Source: Enterococcus diestrammenae
GTDB taxonomy: Bacteria > Bacillota > Bacilli > Lactobacillales > Enterococcaceae
NCBI RefSeq assembly: GCF_009933255.1
Contig: NZ_MAEI01000007.1
Location: forward strand, 11,141 to 75,140
Direction of reading: 5' to 3'
Length of the DNA stretch: 64,000 nt
A model generated the notes under the pieces. It searched no databases, had not been told where the DNA came from, and worked only from the letters and a program-made list of their open reading frames with translations. This document shows positions 46,508 through 55,674 of this stretch, piece after piece (the stretch's first letter is position 1; each line of letters starts with the position of its first letter). The translations under genes and the position numbers were made by a program.

Positions 46508-47053
46508 TTAAGAGGGTGTTTGGTGCGTCACCTGCTGGGCAAGCCGAGTTTGTCGCTGCAATTCAGCGGCGATTTTCCCTTCTGGCGCATAGTTTTTCTG
46601 CCAATCTTCAGGCTTCAGTACTTTATTCGTCACCGGATCGTAATGCGGCTGGCCATCGGGAAACAGTTTACCCATATTGGCTTGATGGACAATCGCAAAA
46701 ATCGGGTCAGGATCGACGCCCATCAAAGCAAAGCTGCCGTATGTCAAATACAGCAAGTCGGTCAAGGCATCGACTTGCTCAACCAACTCGTCTTTTTTCT
46801 GCTTTGCTGGCGCTTTTTTCAAAACTTTGGCTTGGGCTTGACGGATTGCCTCCTGCAAGCCAGCCACCGACTGGGCAAAATCCTCGTGGTCGCTAGCGGC
46901 CGCAAATAACAGCTCCACCAATTCTTCTACTTGAAAGCCGGCGCGATGGCAAACTTCTGCTTTGGGTAGCGCAGTGGGTCGGTCTGGTTTCCGCGGGTCA
47001 AAGGTCTCGTGAAAAGCGGCGACCATCTGGTAAGGCGTCAATGATTGGGTCAC
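46508..47053 (-). CDS. PRA-PH/MazG-like nucleotide pyrophosphohydrolase
   Basis: Predicted all-alpha NTP pyrophosphatase that may clear non-canonical nucleotides. The 181-residue product has the helical EELVELLFAA metal motif (about 42-51) and the second acidic helix VDALTDLLYLTYG (about 93-105). These match the EExxE and ExxD pattern of the superfamily. It begins at GTG (AGGAAATTAC upstream) and lies 15 nt behind a Cof-type HAD gene, so both are likely cotranscribed. The precise nucleotide is unknown. Confidence 0.75.
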   Translation of the reverse strand: MTQSLTPYQMVAAFHETFDPRKPDRPTALPKAEVCHRAGFQVEELVELLFAAASDHEDFAQSVAGLQEAIRQAQAKVLKKAPAKQKKDELVEQVDALTDLLYLTYGSFALMGVDPDPIFAIVHQANMGKLFPDGQPHYDPVTNKVLKPEDWQKNYAPEGKIAAELQRQTRLAQQVTHQTPS

Positions 47054-47068
47054 GTAATTTCCTACTTT

Positions 47069-47908
47069 CTATGAAATAATCTGGTAATGTTTCAAGGCTT
47101 GGGCGATGCCGTCAAAATTGTTGGAGCTAGTAACATAATCGGCGTAAGCTTTTACTTGAGGCTGGCCATTGCCCATCGCCACACCAATTCCGACTCCTTT
47201 TAGCATGGCGATATCATTTAGATGATCGCCAAACGCCATCACATCATTGGGAGAAATACCTTTTTCATATAAAAATGTATGGATCCCCCGTAGCTTAGAG
47301 CCTCCCTTAGGTACGATATCCACAGTCAATGAATTGGAACGCAATAAATCGCACTGGGGCAACGCTTGAGCTAATTTCTCATCATCGGCTACCGGGCTAA
47401 ACATCATGCATTGATAGATCGGCTCCTTTAAGATTGGCAGCTGGCTATAATGATCCTCTCGTCGCAAAAAATGACTTTTTTTAAGGAGCTTTTTGGTGAT
47501 ATTCACGGGAAAACGCCGCGGTACAAAACGAAAAAGCCGCTGGGCCATAACCGACTGCCCCAACTTCATAAAGCGGCTCCCTTCGACACAACCCCGGGCG
47601 CCAAAATTGATGGAACATTGGTGTTCGATGGCATAGGCCACGATGTTGTCTAAGACCGCTTTTTCAAAAGCTCGGGCGTACAAAACTTGTTGATCGGTAT
47701 AAACCAGTTGCCCATTGTACGTAACATAAACATCCAAGGGCAACTCTTGCAAAAGTTTGCTGACTTTTGCTGGGTCTCGACCGGTCGCCACCCCCACGAG
47801 AATCCCTTGGCGACGGACTTCTTGGAGGGCTTGCTTGGTGCTATGAAGGAGGTGGCCGCCAGTAGACAGCAAGGTGCCATCAATATCAAAAAATAATGCT
47901 CGTACCAT
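47069..47908 (-). CDS. Cof-type HAD-IIB phosphatase
   Basis: Predicted phosphatase for sugar phosphates or flavin intermediates (substrates of Cof-like enzymes vary). The 279-residue product has motif I FFDIDGTLLS (about 6-15), motif II GVATGRDP, a C2-type cap (about 85-190), the lysine in VPKGGSKLRG and motif III AFGDHLNDIAML. AAGGAGG precedes the ATG. First gene of a pair with the MazG-like gene. Confidence 0.9.
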   Translation of the reverse strand: MVRALFFDIDGTLLSTGGHLLHSTKQALQEVRRQGILVGVATGRDPAKVSKLLQELPLDVYVTYNGQLVYTDQQVLYARAFEKAVLDNIVAYAIEHQCSINFGARGCVEGSRFMKLGQSVMAQRLFRFVPRRFPVNITKKLLKKSHFLRREDHYSQLPILKEPIYQCMMFSPVADDEKLAQALPQCDLLRSNSLTVDIVPKGGSKLRGIHTFLYEKGISPNDVMAFGDHLNDIAMLKGVGIGVAMGNGQPQVKAYADYVTSSNNFDGIAQALKHYQIIS

Positions 47909-48040
47909 CGCTACTCCCCTCCTTAGCCCAATTTTGAATTACCTTTATCATATCAAAAGTCCCGCAATCTGATAAGCAATCCGTCACGATGGCCTACTGA
48001 TTTTTCTCTTGTTGCAAAACATGATACAATTGCTACTAGA

Positions 48041-48190
48041 ATGGCTGAATAAACTCCTTCAGCGCTCAAGAATGACGACGGAATCGACACGTGCGGTTTG
48101 TTATCGTGAGACGGTTTCGCCTTCATTTTCGCAGATGCTAGCTGGACTCGCTCGTTCATGAAGCCAAATATCGTTAGGCGAAGGTATGAT
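48041..48190. repeat. Module F repeat, split copy, upstream of asparaginase
   Basis: 48041-48073 (ATGGCTGAATAAACTCCTTC, AGCGCTCAAGAAT) and 48148-48190 (TTCATGAAGCCA, ATATCGTTAGGCG) match the two parts of module F at 28687-28764, but about 75 nt are inserted between them. It lies in the likely promoter region of the asparaginase gene. Confidence 0.45.
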
Positions 48191-48290
48191 AAACTTTTCA
48201 CTGGGAAAAATTACGAATCCCTTCGTCTCCAAAAACAGCACCGGACATTGTTGTTTTGCCGATGCCGAAACTGATAAAGCAGGTGTTCTC

Positions 48291-49259
48291 GTGAAAAAAA
48301 TTCTCGTTTTGCATACCGGTGGCACGATTGCCATGAAAGCTGATGCCTTAACAGGTGGTGTCTTGCCGGATGTGGCCAATCCGCTATTGGATGCCCAAGT
48401 GTTATTACCCACTGATGTCGAACTGGTGGTGGAAGATATTTTCAACCTTCCTAGTCCGCAAATTACGCCGGAGCATATGTTGCAATTGAAAGAACGGATT
48501 CAACTAGCGAAGATGGCGGGCTTTGATAGTGTGGTGATCACCCATGGGACCGATACGCTGGAGGAAACCGCCTTTTTCCTAGACACTACCATTGGCAATC
48601 TGCTCCCCATCGTCATCACCGGTGCCATGCGTTCCTCCAACGAGCTAGGAAGCGATGGCCTCTACAACTTCGAAAGCGCCATTCGCGTCGCGGCCTGTGA
48701 AGAAGCGGTAGGTAAAGGCGTGATGGTGGTGATGAACGACGAGATTCATTCCGCTTGCTATGTCACCAAAACTCATACGACCAATGTGGCCACCTTCCGC
48801 ACACCAACTTTGGGGCCCATCGGTTTTGTCACTAAAAGCCGTATCCTATTTATGCAAGAATTGCGCCCAACGCAACACTGGGACGTTTCTTCCGTGGCAG
48901 GCTTGATTCCCATCGTCAAAGCCTACGCGGGGATGCACGCAGAGCTTTTTGAGGCATTAGCCGAAAGTGCCATCGATGGTTTGGTGATTGAAGCCTTAGG
49001 TGCTGGTAATCTCCCCCCTGATACCCTGCCACCTTTGCAGCACATGTTGGATCGTGGCCTACCAATAGCCTTAGTTTCTCGATGTTTCAATGGAGTAGCC
49101 GAGCCGGTATACGGCTACACCGGTGGCGGCCGCCAATTGCAAGAAATGGGCATCATCTTTGCCAATAGTCTCAATTCTCAAAAAGCCCGCATCAAACTAC
49201 TAATTGCCCACAACCGTGGCTTAAGTCGCGCAGAATTGATCCGTTTTATGGAGGCGTAA
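48291..49259 (+). CDS. ansA: L-asparaginase, type I-like
   Basis: Hydrolyses asparagine to aspartate and ammonia. The 322-residue product has the first threonine motif LHTGGTIA (Thr12) and the second TGHGTDTLEE-like ITHGTDTLEE (Thr87, Asp88), with GAMRSSNELGSDG after them. There is no signal peptide, so it is cytosolic. The start is GTG at 48291 (KKILVLHTGG follows); a weak GGTG lies 5 nt upstream. The longer open frame back to 48186 is discounted because it runs through the repeat and has no family match. Confidence 0.92.
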   Translation: MKKILVLHTGGTIAMKADALTGGVLPDVANPLLDAQVLLPTDVELVVEDIFNLPSPQITPEHMLQLKERIQLAKMAGFDSVVITHGTDTLEETAFFLDTTIGNLLPIVITGAMRSSNELGSDGLYNFESAIRVAACEEAVGKGVMVVMNDEIHSACYVTKTHTTNVATFRTPTLGPIGFVTKSRILFMQELRPTQHWDVSSVAGLIPIVKAYAGMHAELFEALAESAIDGLVIEALGAGNLPPDTLPPLQHMLDRGLPIALVSRCFNGVAEPVYGYTGGGRQLQEMGIIFANSLNSQKARIKLLIAHNRGLSRAELIRFMEA

Positions 49260-49284
49260 AAGGTTACAAAGCTTTAGTCTCCAA

Positions 49285-49337
49285 ACTAAATAAGCTGTTC
49301 TTCCAATGTCAGGTATTGGAAGAGCAGCTTATTTGCT
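49285..49337. terminator. Terminator after asparaginase
   Basis: AAATAAGCTG-TTCTTCCAAT and ATTGGAAGA-CAGCTTATTT form a long stem with a 7-nt loop. It is near symmetric and could also stop the converging thioesterase gene. Confidence 0.85.
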
Positions 49338-49424
49338 TATGATTTACCTATAGACAGCTACAGTTGGGATGATTAAACGAAACCTTTTGCCTGATTCCCT
49401 GTTATCTATATGGATTTCTAAAGG

Positions 49425-50177
49425 TTACTTTTTACGCCAGGTGATATTCGCTTCGCAGCAGACTGCTGCCCCCACGCGAATCTCGTGGCGTGTAGTGATC
49501 AAGGCCTCGCCGTTTTCATTTGTGATAGGCACTTGGTCATAGCGGCTCTCGACTTGGACGCCATACTCGATTTCCTTGTCGTAACGGATCAAGGCCGACA
49601 CGGGTTCGTGACTCGTCAGAAAATCCATCCCCAACACATCGAGCAACCAATTGAAATACACGGCATTGTTGACGTGATGATTGCTGTCGATATCATAAAC
49701 TCGCACTTGATAAAACTGGCTCTGACCTGCCACCACTTTTTCGATTTTCGGATAGCGGCGAATCCGTGTGACTTTTTCACTTTCGTAAGGGGCGATCACT
49801 GCTTCCGGCACACTGGCCATTTTACGGTTTTCAATATTCATCAAGGCAAAGACAGATTCAATCAAGACTAGCTGATTTCCTTGAGCATCGGCTATCCAAA
49901 AATGGCGGTAACAAAAGTATTTATTATACTCCATCGCCATGGTGGAAATCGTAAGCTTCTCGCCAACACGAGGCATGCGGGTGATTTGTAGCTGGTAATT
50001 GGTTAAAATCCATGTTAAGCCTAGCTTATTGACAAAATCTGTCCCCCGATTTAGAGCCTCGCTTTGATCCTCGGAAGTTTTGATAGCGGCGGCAATCATC
50101 GCCGGAAAGGTCATCCTTCCGTTAAAATCACATTCATAATAAACCACTTCATGTTGTGTTGAAAATTTCACTGCCAC
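49425..50177 (-). CDS. Acyl-ACP thioesterase family protein
   Basis: Predicted to release fatty acids from acyl carrier protein (FatA/TesA-like double hotdog). The 250-residue product has two hotdog domains: YYECDFNGRMTFPAMI in the first and VRVYDIDSNHHVNNAVYFNW in the second, the latter with the Asn-His catalytic region of plant-type FatA/B. The start is GTG at 50177 (GGGGG seven nt upstream) or the next GTG two codons on. It is downstream of a kinase-like gene with a 52-nt gap, probably one operon. Confidence 0.85.
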   Translation of the reverse strand: MAVKFSTQHEVVYYECDFNGRMTFPAMIAAAIKTSEDQSEALNRGTDFVNKLGLTWILTNYQLQITRMPRVGEKLTISTMAMEYNKYFCYRHFWIADAQGNQLVLIESVFALMNIENRKMASVPEAVIAPYESEKVTRIRRYPKIEKVVAGQSQFYQVRVYDIDSNHHVNNAVYFNWLLDVLGMDFLTSHEPVSALIRYDKEIEYGVQVESRYDQVPITNENGEALITTRHEIRVGAAVCCEANITWRKK

Positions 50178-50229
50178 GTTTCTTCCCCCAAAAAAGCGGT
50201 AGTCTCCAGTTGAAGACCCCGCAGGATTT

Positions 50230-51063
50230 TTAATAAGCACTTAACAACTGGTCCACTTGCTCACCGTAGCTTTCGCCAAATTGATTTAGGTGGACGAATA
50301 AGTAATAGAGTTGGTAAATCGGTTGCCGCTCTTGCCAACCAGCAGGCAGCGGCGCCAATTCCAGATAGGTCTCCAAAAATTCGGCTTTAAAGCCACCGAA
50401 AAGCTGACTCATGGCGATATCCATCTCCCGATCACCATAAGAAACGGCAGGATCGATAAAAACTGGCTGGCCTTGTTGGTCAAAGAAGACATTGCCCCGC
50501 CAACAATCCCCATGCAATAAACTAGGTACAAACTCTCGGTCCCGCCAATTTTCCCAAATAAATTCCTTCAAGCGCAAATACTGTTGCTCGCGTTGTGGAT
50601 TCCAAACATTGTTGATTTTAGCCAATTCCACTTGTACGTCCAAGCGACAGGTCAAAAAGAAATCCACCCAACTGCCAGTTTGCGCATTCACTTGAGGCAA
50701 GATACCGATGTAGTTGTCTTCTGGGAAACCAAAGTCATCAGCGCTTTGCCGGTGCAATTCGGCTAAGGTCGCCGCCAACTGGCGATGATCTCCTTCCCCC
50801 GGCTCCACCCATTCCATCAATAAATAGGCCCCCGTCGCTACTTCGCCAAAATCGTAGACCTTAGGGACCCGCACAAAATCAAACAGCTCCTTTAAGCCAT
50901 GGATTTCAGCATGAAAAAAGTCCCCTTTCACGTTGGGATGGTACTTTAAGAAAAAACTACCATCCTGGGTATTGATACGATAATTCTGGTTCACATCCCC
51001 ACCAGCAATCGGTAAAACCTGGCCTGTCAGCCCGAGCTTTTTCATAACGGCTGTAACACTCAT
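50230..51063 (-). CDS. Fructosamine kinase family protein
   Basis: Kinase of the aminoglycoside phosphotransferase/choline kinase fold; relatives phosphorylate ketoamines so that glycated amines can be repaired. The 277-residue product has a glycine loop (IAGGDVNQNYRI, about 19-30), a lysine in FFLKYHP, the catalytic loop LHGDCWRGNVFF (about 188) and the metal motif FIDPAVSYGDREMD. GGGGGG precedes the ATG. The substrate in this organism is not known. It lies between a tyrosine phosphatase gene and the thioesterase, all on one strand. Confidence 0.85.
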   Translation of the reverse strand: MSVTAVMKKLGLTGQVLPIAGGDVNQNYRINTQDGSFFLKYHPNVKGDFFHAEIHGLKELFDFVRVPKVYDFGEVATGAYLLMEWVEPGEGDHRQLAATLAELHRQSADDFGFPEDNYIGILPQVNAQTGSWVDFFLTCRLDVQVELAKINNVWNPQREQQYLRLKEFIWENWRDREFVPSLLHGDCWRGNVFFDQQGQPVFIDPAVSYGDREMDIAMSQLFGGFKAEFLETYLELAPLPAGWQERQPIYQLYYLFVHLNQFGESYGEQVDQLLSAY

Positions 51064-51106
51064 CGCCTGCCCCCCTTTCCCATTACTACTTGTCAGTCAA
51101 CTCTGG

Positions 51107-51895
51107 TTAATCCACCATGGTATAGAGTTTACGGAAATCAGTCAGGTCCCTTTTTGAAAGACCTAGACCCTTTTGCAAATACCCTGAGACATCCCCGTAC
51201 TCCTTGCCAATGGTAGCAAAACTTTCAGCAAGGTAACTTTGATCGGCTTGCATCACTTCCTGAATCCCCTTCAGCATGGCTTCTGAGGCACCAGCTTGTT
51301 GGGCTTGTTGCAACATTTCCGCTCGCTTGGTCACCATTTGTTGATTGGTTTCGAGATAATTTTGCAAAATAGTCTCCTGGTCCACATCCAGCATCGCCAA
51401 AATCAGCGCCGCCCCAAACCCGGTGCGATCTTTACCAGCAGTACAATGGAAGAGCACCCCTTGGTCCGGTTGTTCATTTTCCAATAAAATATCAACAAAC
51501 TGACGATAAGCTTGGCGGGAGTAGGCTGCTTGGACAAACTGACGGTACACTTCCCGCATCTGCTGGGCCGCGTCTAACCCCGCTTCGACTTGTTCCATCA
51601 AGGTCTTTGGTGCCGCCGAGACCTTTTGATTCTCCTGAAAAATCGGCAAAAAGATGTTTTCCGCTTGAGGAATCAAGGCGTCTGGTGCTTTTTCTTGTTC
51701 TTTGGAGGAACGAAAGTCCACCACTTTGACAATGCCGTACGCCTCTAAATGATTCGCATCTTCAGCGGTTAGATCCGAAATCGCTGCTCCTCGGACGACT
51801 TTTTTGAAACGGACAAACTGCCCAGCTTTATTTTGATAACCACCGAGGTCCCGCACATTGGCTGCCCCTGTCAGTGGAATGATTCTTTCTGCCAT
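51107..51895 (-). CDS. Tyrosine-protein phosphatase (LipA/PTP-like)
   Basis: Predicted protein or lipid phosphatase with a cysteine phosphoester mechanism. The 262-residue product has the P-loop FHCTAGKDRTG (about 148-158; Cys and Arg present), the N-terminal NVRDLGGY motif and a C-terminal helical region. There is no signal peptide. AGGGGGAAAGAA lies upstream of the ATG. It heads a same-strand group with the fructosamine-kinase-like gene (43-nt gap). Confidence 0.85.
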   Translation of the reverse strand: MAERIIPLTGAANVRDLGGYQNKAGQFVRFKKVVRGAAISDLTAEDANHLEAYGIVKVVDFRSSKEQEKAPDALIPQAENIFLPIFQENQKVSAAPKTLMEQVEAGLDAAQQMREVYRQFVQAAYSRQAYRQFVDILLENEQPDQGVLFHCTAGKDRTGFGAALILAMLDVDQETILQNYLETNQQMVTKRAEMLQQAQQAGASEAMLKGIQEVMQADQSYLAESFATIGKEYGDVSGYLQKGLGLSKRDLTDFRKLYTMVD

Positions 51896-52047
51896 CTTTC
51901 TTTCCCCCTACTGCTGCCAAAACTTAGCAAAAATGCTGTGATTTGCAACTACTTGTTACTATTGAGTATAGCAGAAACTTTCAAAACCGTCTTAGCAACA
52001 GGTATTATTTTCTTGATTTTGACCAAAAAGTGGCTAAAATGCGCAAT

Positions 52048-52086
52048 AAAAAACGAAGCCACTCACACGTCCAGCAGCTTCGTTTC
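52048..52086 (-). terminator. tcyP terminator
   Basis: AACGAAGC and GCTTCGTT form an 8-bp stem with a T-rich tail (TTTTTTATT) on the minus strand, shortly after the stop of 52100-53488. Confidence 0.8.
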
Positions 52087-52099
52087 TACAGCGATTCAA

Positions 52100-53488
52100 T
52101 TATTGGGCATCGATGACCGCATTGGGATCTTCCAATACGCTCCGATCCAGCTCTTTAATCCGGGCACTGGTGAAAATCCCAGCCACCATACTATCCGAAA
52201 CGTTGATAGCGGTCCGAGCCATATCAATCAGCGGTTCCACAGAAATAACCAAGCCGACGATGGCGATGGGATAATTCATCGCACCTAAGACGATTAAAGA
52301 AGCAAACGTTGCTCCCCCACCGACACCGGCAACCCCAAAGGAACTGATGGTGACGATGGCCATCAACATCAAAATGTATTCCAAACTGAAGACATCCACT
52401 CCCACAGTCGGAGCGACAATTGTTGCGAGCATCGCAGGATAGACACCGGCACAACCGTTTTGCCCGATGGAAATCCCGAAACTAGCCGCAAAGTTGGCCG
52501 TCGCATCGTCTACTCCGAAAGCTTTGGTCTGAGTTTCGATGTTCAAAGGCATCGTCCCCGCTGATGAACGGGAAGTAAAGGCAAAACTCAAGGCTGGCAA
52601 GGCTTTTTTCAGGTAGGTGATGGGATTGACTGTGACCAATGACAAAACCAATAAGTGCACAAGCATCACGACGATCAAAGCCGTATACGAAGCCAAGATA
52701 AATTTCCCTAAGTTGACGATGGCATTGAAATCACTAGAAGCCAAAACATTGGTCATCAAGGCGAAGACACCATATGGAGTCAAACGCAACACCAAGGTCA
52801 CGATGCGCATCACGATTTTATACAAACTATCCATCAAATCTGAAAAAGTCTGGGCTTCTTTGGGCGCTTTACGTTTGACCCCAAGGTAAGCAATGCCGAC
52901 AAAAGCCGCGAAGATCACGACGGCAATGGTACTAGTGGAGCGGGTACCTGCCAAGTCAGCAAAGACATTTTTAGGAATGAAAGAAACGATTTGTTCGGGA
53001 ATGGACAATGCCGCTACTTGGCTTTGGCGTTCAGTCAATTCAGCAATCCGTGCCGTTTCCGCAGCGCCTTGGGTAAAGGAAGCCCCATCTAAACCAAACA
53101 ACAAAGTCGAACCAATCCCGATCAAAGCGGCGATTGCCGTCGTGGAAAGCAAGACTGCCAACACGGTAAAACTGATTTTGCCTAGCTTATTGGTTTCTTT
53201 CATCCGCGTAAAGGCGCAGACAATCGAGACAAACACCAATGGCATGACCAACATCTGTAGCAATGCCACATAACCGGAGCCTACGATGTTCATCCATTCT
53301 AAGGCACCCGTCACTACCGGATCGTCGGTACTAAAAATCAGTTGCAAAATCCCCCCGAAAATAATCCCGGCAAAAAGCGCGGTAAATACCCGAGTGGAAA
53401 ACTTCAAGTGTTTTTGCTGCATCTTGTGAAAGACAAACAGCGCCGCCACAAATACGGCCAAAATAACTACGATGAGCAGAGTTGTCAT
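52100..53488 (-). CDS. tcyP: TcyP-like L-cystine/dicarboxylate symporter
   Basis: Sodium- or proton-coupled carrier of the DAACS family, closest in outline to the cystine importer TcyP/YdjN. The 462-residue product has about eight transmembrane helices, the serine-rich loop FTSRSSAGTMPLN (about 312-324) and the re-entrant FGISIGQNGCAGVYPAM (about 347-363). AAAGGTTG precedes the ATG. It has a long leader of about 190 nt and its own terminator, so it is monocistronic. Cystine as substrate is by family; glutamate or aspartate cannot be excluded. Confidence 0.85.
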   Translation of the reverse strand: MTTLLIVVILAVFVAALFVFHKMQQKHLKFSTRVFTALFAGIIFGGILQLIFSTDDPVVTGALEWMNIVGSGYVALLQMLVMPLVFVSIVCAFTRMKETNKLGKISFTVLAVLLSTTAIAALIGIGSTLLFGLDGASFTQGAAETARIAELTERQSQVAALSIPEQIVSFIPKNVFADLAGTRSTSTIAVVIFAAFVGIAYLGVKRKAPKEAQTFSDLMDSLYKIVMRIVTLVLRLTPYGVFALMTNVLASSDFNAIVNLGKFILASYTALIVVMLVHLLVLSLVTVNPITYLKKALPALSFAFTSRSSAGTMPLNIETQTKAFGVDDATANFAASFGISIGQNGCAGVYPAMLATIVAPTVGVDVFSLEYILMLMAIVTISSFGVAGVGGGATFASLIVLGAMNYPIAIVGLVISVEPLIDMARTAINVSDSMVAGIFTSARIKELDRSVLEDPNAVIDAQ

Positions 53489-53712
53489 AATATCAACCTT
53501 TCTTTGGTAATCTCAGCAACTGAAAAAAAGTGGCACCCTAGCTACTTTGGTAGTTTGGATGTCTATTTATCACTTGTGAAATTACTTTGTGATGACAAGT
53601 CCGTCAAAGGAAGGAAAGGTTCCCCGTGACCATTCTTCAATAGGCACTCTGATAACACGTGTCATTACCAGTGACAACCTAATTATAACGAAACAAGGGA
53701 AAATTGTCTTTT
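53489..53712 (-). promoter_or_regulatory. tcyP promoter and long leader
   Basis: TATAAT (53682-53687) with a weak AGACAA at 17 nt upstream forms the promoter. The transcript then has about 185 nt before the ATG, including TGTCA-N7-TGACA near the 5' end, a CTAC/GTAG hairpin and a seven-T run (near 53528) before the start. It does not match a T-box or SAM element that I can recognise. Regulation by sulfur supply is only a guess. Confidence 0.45.
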
Positions 53713-53852
53713 CAGAAAACTTAGCTAGCTTTTTCGAAAAATGATAACCATTGATTTGGATGGGGCAACGATTGCTATCGCTAAAACTGGTTGGACCTGC
53801 CTTCAGCAAATCCCTCAGACTTTAGCGTAATTGCAAAACAACAACCAAATGA

Positions 53853-53929
53853 CGGCATGATTAGCCACTTAATTCCTGAACCATCAGGCTTTTGGGAGCA
53901 TATTTTTTATAAATTACTTATCCAATAAA
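53853..53929. repeat. Composite repeat, copy E (tail module)
   Basis: GGCATGATTAGCCACTTAAT, then CATCAGGCTTTTGGG and a TTATAAATTACTTATC-like end, match the tail modules at 539-610, 28608-28683 and 42132-42209. It abuts the pepC terminator, as copies A and B abut those of fba and ezrA. 53713-53852 holds nothing else I can assign. Confidence 0.55.
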
Positions 53930-53970
53930 AAAATCTAGCCAGACTCAACTTGAGTACTAGCTAGATCTAA
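53926..53970 (-). terminator. pepC terminator
   Basis: ATCTAGC and GCTAGAT with an inner ACTCAA/TTGAGT helix, followed by seven T on the minus strand, some 60 nt after the pepC stop. Confidence 0.8.
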
Positions 53971-54031
53971 ATCCAAATAATGTTTGCCCTTTTTCTGCCC
54001 CCCTAGGCGACGAAAAAGGTGACAAAGCTGA

Positions 54032-55360
54032 TTACGCCAAGGCGCCCATTGGGTCCCATGGAGCTAAAACGGTTGGTTCAGCTTCAAAAGCTGCCAATTG
54101 TTCCGGGGTCAAAAATTCTTTCCGAACGACGATTTGGTAAGTGTATTCGTCCATCCATTCGTCAGAAGCGACAAAGAAACCATTGTCCCCGACTTTTTCA
54201 CCCCAACTATTTTCGACTTTCCATTTTGTCGATTGACCATCCACGATATCCACACCCGTCAAGACCATCGCGTGGGTCATCAAGCTTTCGCCAAAGTCCA
54301 AGCGTTCAGCTTTGGTCATGGTGAAGTTGATATCAAATAAATCATTGACATCAAAAGCATCTAACGCCATAATACCGGATTCCCGTGTAGAAGATTGACC
54401 GACATCACAACCAAACCAAACTGATTCGCCGGCTTCGAGTTGAGCGATAGCTAATTTTTTAAAGGTAGACATGTCCACATTCAAGTATTTCACATCTTTG
54501 CCACCTACGACATTCCCTAGCATTTCCACAGTGTAGGACTTGTTGTAAGGTTTGTCTGCAGTTGGGGCATTGATGATGGAGACATAGTCATCCAAGTTGA
54601 CACCGACATATTTTTCAAAGAAGCTTTGTGGCGTCAAGTGTTGATCCAAATGATAGTTTTTGTCTTCATCTCGGTATTCAAAGTCAAATTCAGTCGGCGG
54701 TGTCCCCAAAGACATCGCTAGGAAATTGAAGACATTTTGTAGCATGTCTTCTTTCGCTTTTTGGATTTCTTCATCGGCTTTGCCTTCAGCGACTAAGCTC
54801 CGCAAAGTAACTGCATCTTTACGCAGCAATTTGTTCAGGTAGTTGTTCAAATCTCGTGAGTTTGATGAGTTGCTGCTTTCAGGCATCACGCTTTTAGGCA
54901 CGACACCGTATTTTTGGAAAATAGAAACGATCATGTCCCATTGGCCACCATCTTGTTGCGGAGTTTGCATCAAGAAAGCGACTTTGCGGCTGGTTAATTC
55001 TTGATCGGCTGTCGCCAGAACATTTTCATAGAAGTAATTGGCTTTTTCATATTTGTCCCAAAAGAAGGTATAGTTTTGAGACAGTTCGAAGTCTTTCAGT
55101 TTGAAGCTGTTTAACATTTTGTGGCGGAAAGTATTGAGGGCGGCAAACATCCAGCAACGGCCCGATTGTTTTTGGTTAGCCACTTTCCCGGTAGCGAGGT
55201 CAACAGAAAAGACTGGGACATTGTTGGCCTGCGTTTCAAAGTTTTCGGCAGAAGCAGAGATGCCGTTTTTGATGACACTGCGAGCCAAAGCATTGTGTTT
55301 GTTATTTTCTTTGAAAGCTTCGGCAAATTTCGCTGTCATCTCATTGGTGATTTGTGACAT
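54032..55360 (-). CDS. pepC: Aminopeptidase C (bleomycin hydrolase family)
   Basis: Cytosolic cysteine aminopeptidase of peptidase family C1B that trims peptides, a typical lactic acid bacterial enzyme. The 442-residue product has the active cysteine in QKQSGRCWMFAALN (about residue 68), the histidine in LMTHAMVLTG (about 363) and the asparagine in KVENSWGEK (about 384). It ends with the conserved C-terminal arm that reaches the active site. The start MSQITNEM has AAAGGATGG upstream; the open 35-residue extension has no family match. Monocistronic. Confidence 0.96.
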   Translation of the reverse strand: MSQITNEMTAKFAEAFKENNKHNALARSVIKNGISASAENFETQANNVPVFSVDLATGKVANQKQSGRCWMFAALNTFRHKMLNSFKLKDFELSQNYTFFWDKYEKANYFYENVLATADQELTSRKVAFLMQTPQQDGGQWDMIVSIFQKYGVVPKSVMPESSNSSNSRDLNNYLNKLLRKDAVTLRSLVAEGKADEEIQKAKEDMLQNVFNFLAMSLGTPPTEFDFEYRDEDKNYHLDQHLTPQSFFEKYVGVNLDDYVSIINAPTADKPYNKSYTVEMLGNVVGGKDVKYLNVDMSTFKKLAIAQLEAGESVWFGCDVGQSSTRESGIMALDAFDVNDLFDINFTMTKAERLDFGESLMTHAMVLTGVDIVDGQSTKWKVENSWGEKVGDNGFFVASDEWMDEYTYQIVVRKEFLTPEQLAAFEAEPTVLAPWDPMGALA

Positions 55361-55674
55361 GGGATCCATCCTTTCAATTTTCGGGTCAGCTGACCAACTG
55401 CCCACTACACCGCAGACAGGAATCTTCGGCACAGCTGCCCTTTTCGTAACTGACTGACTTGCCAATCACGCTTACGTTACCCATTCTACTCCATTGATTT
55501 TTTGAAAACAAATAATGTGGAAAAATTCTGTAAAAACCGCCCCATTTTTAACAGCTTTTTCGTTTTTCTTTTAGAAAATTCCGACGAGTAAGATATTTCC
55601 CACCATTTTTTCCCTCATCTGGTCCAAAACAGGCCGTCAAATCCTTAAAACCCAGTTGGCAATCCCCCTACTCG

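Noticed and set aside
48186..48290. Extended N-terminus of the asparaginase starting at ATG 48186
   Set aside because: The extra 35 residues come from the repeat region, have no asparaginase similarity, and the family start fits the GTG at 48291.
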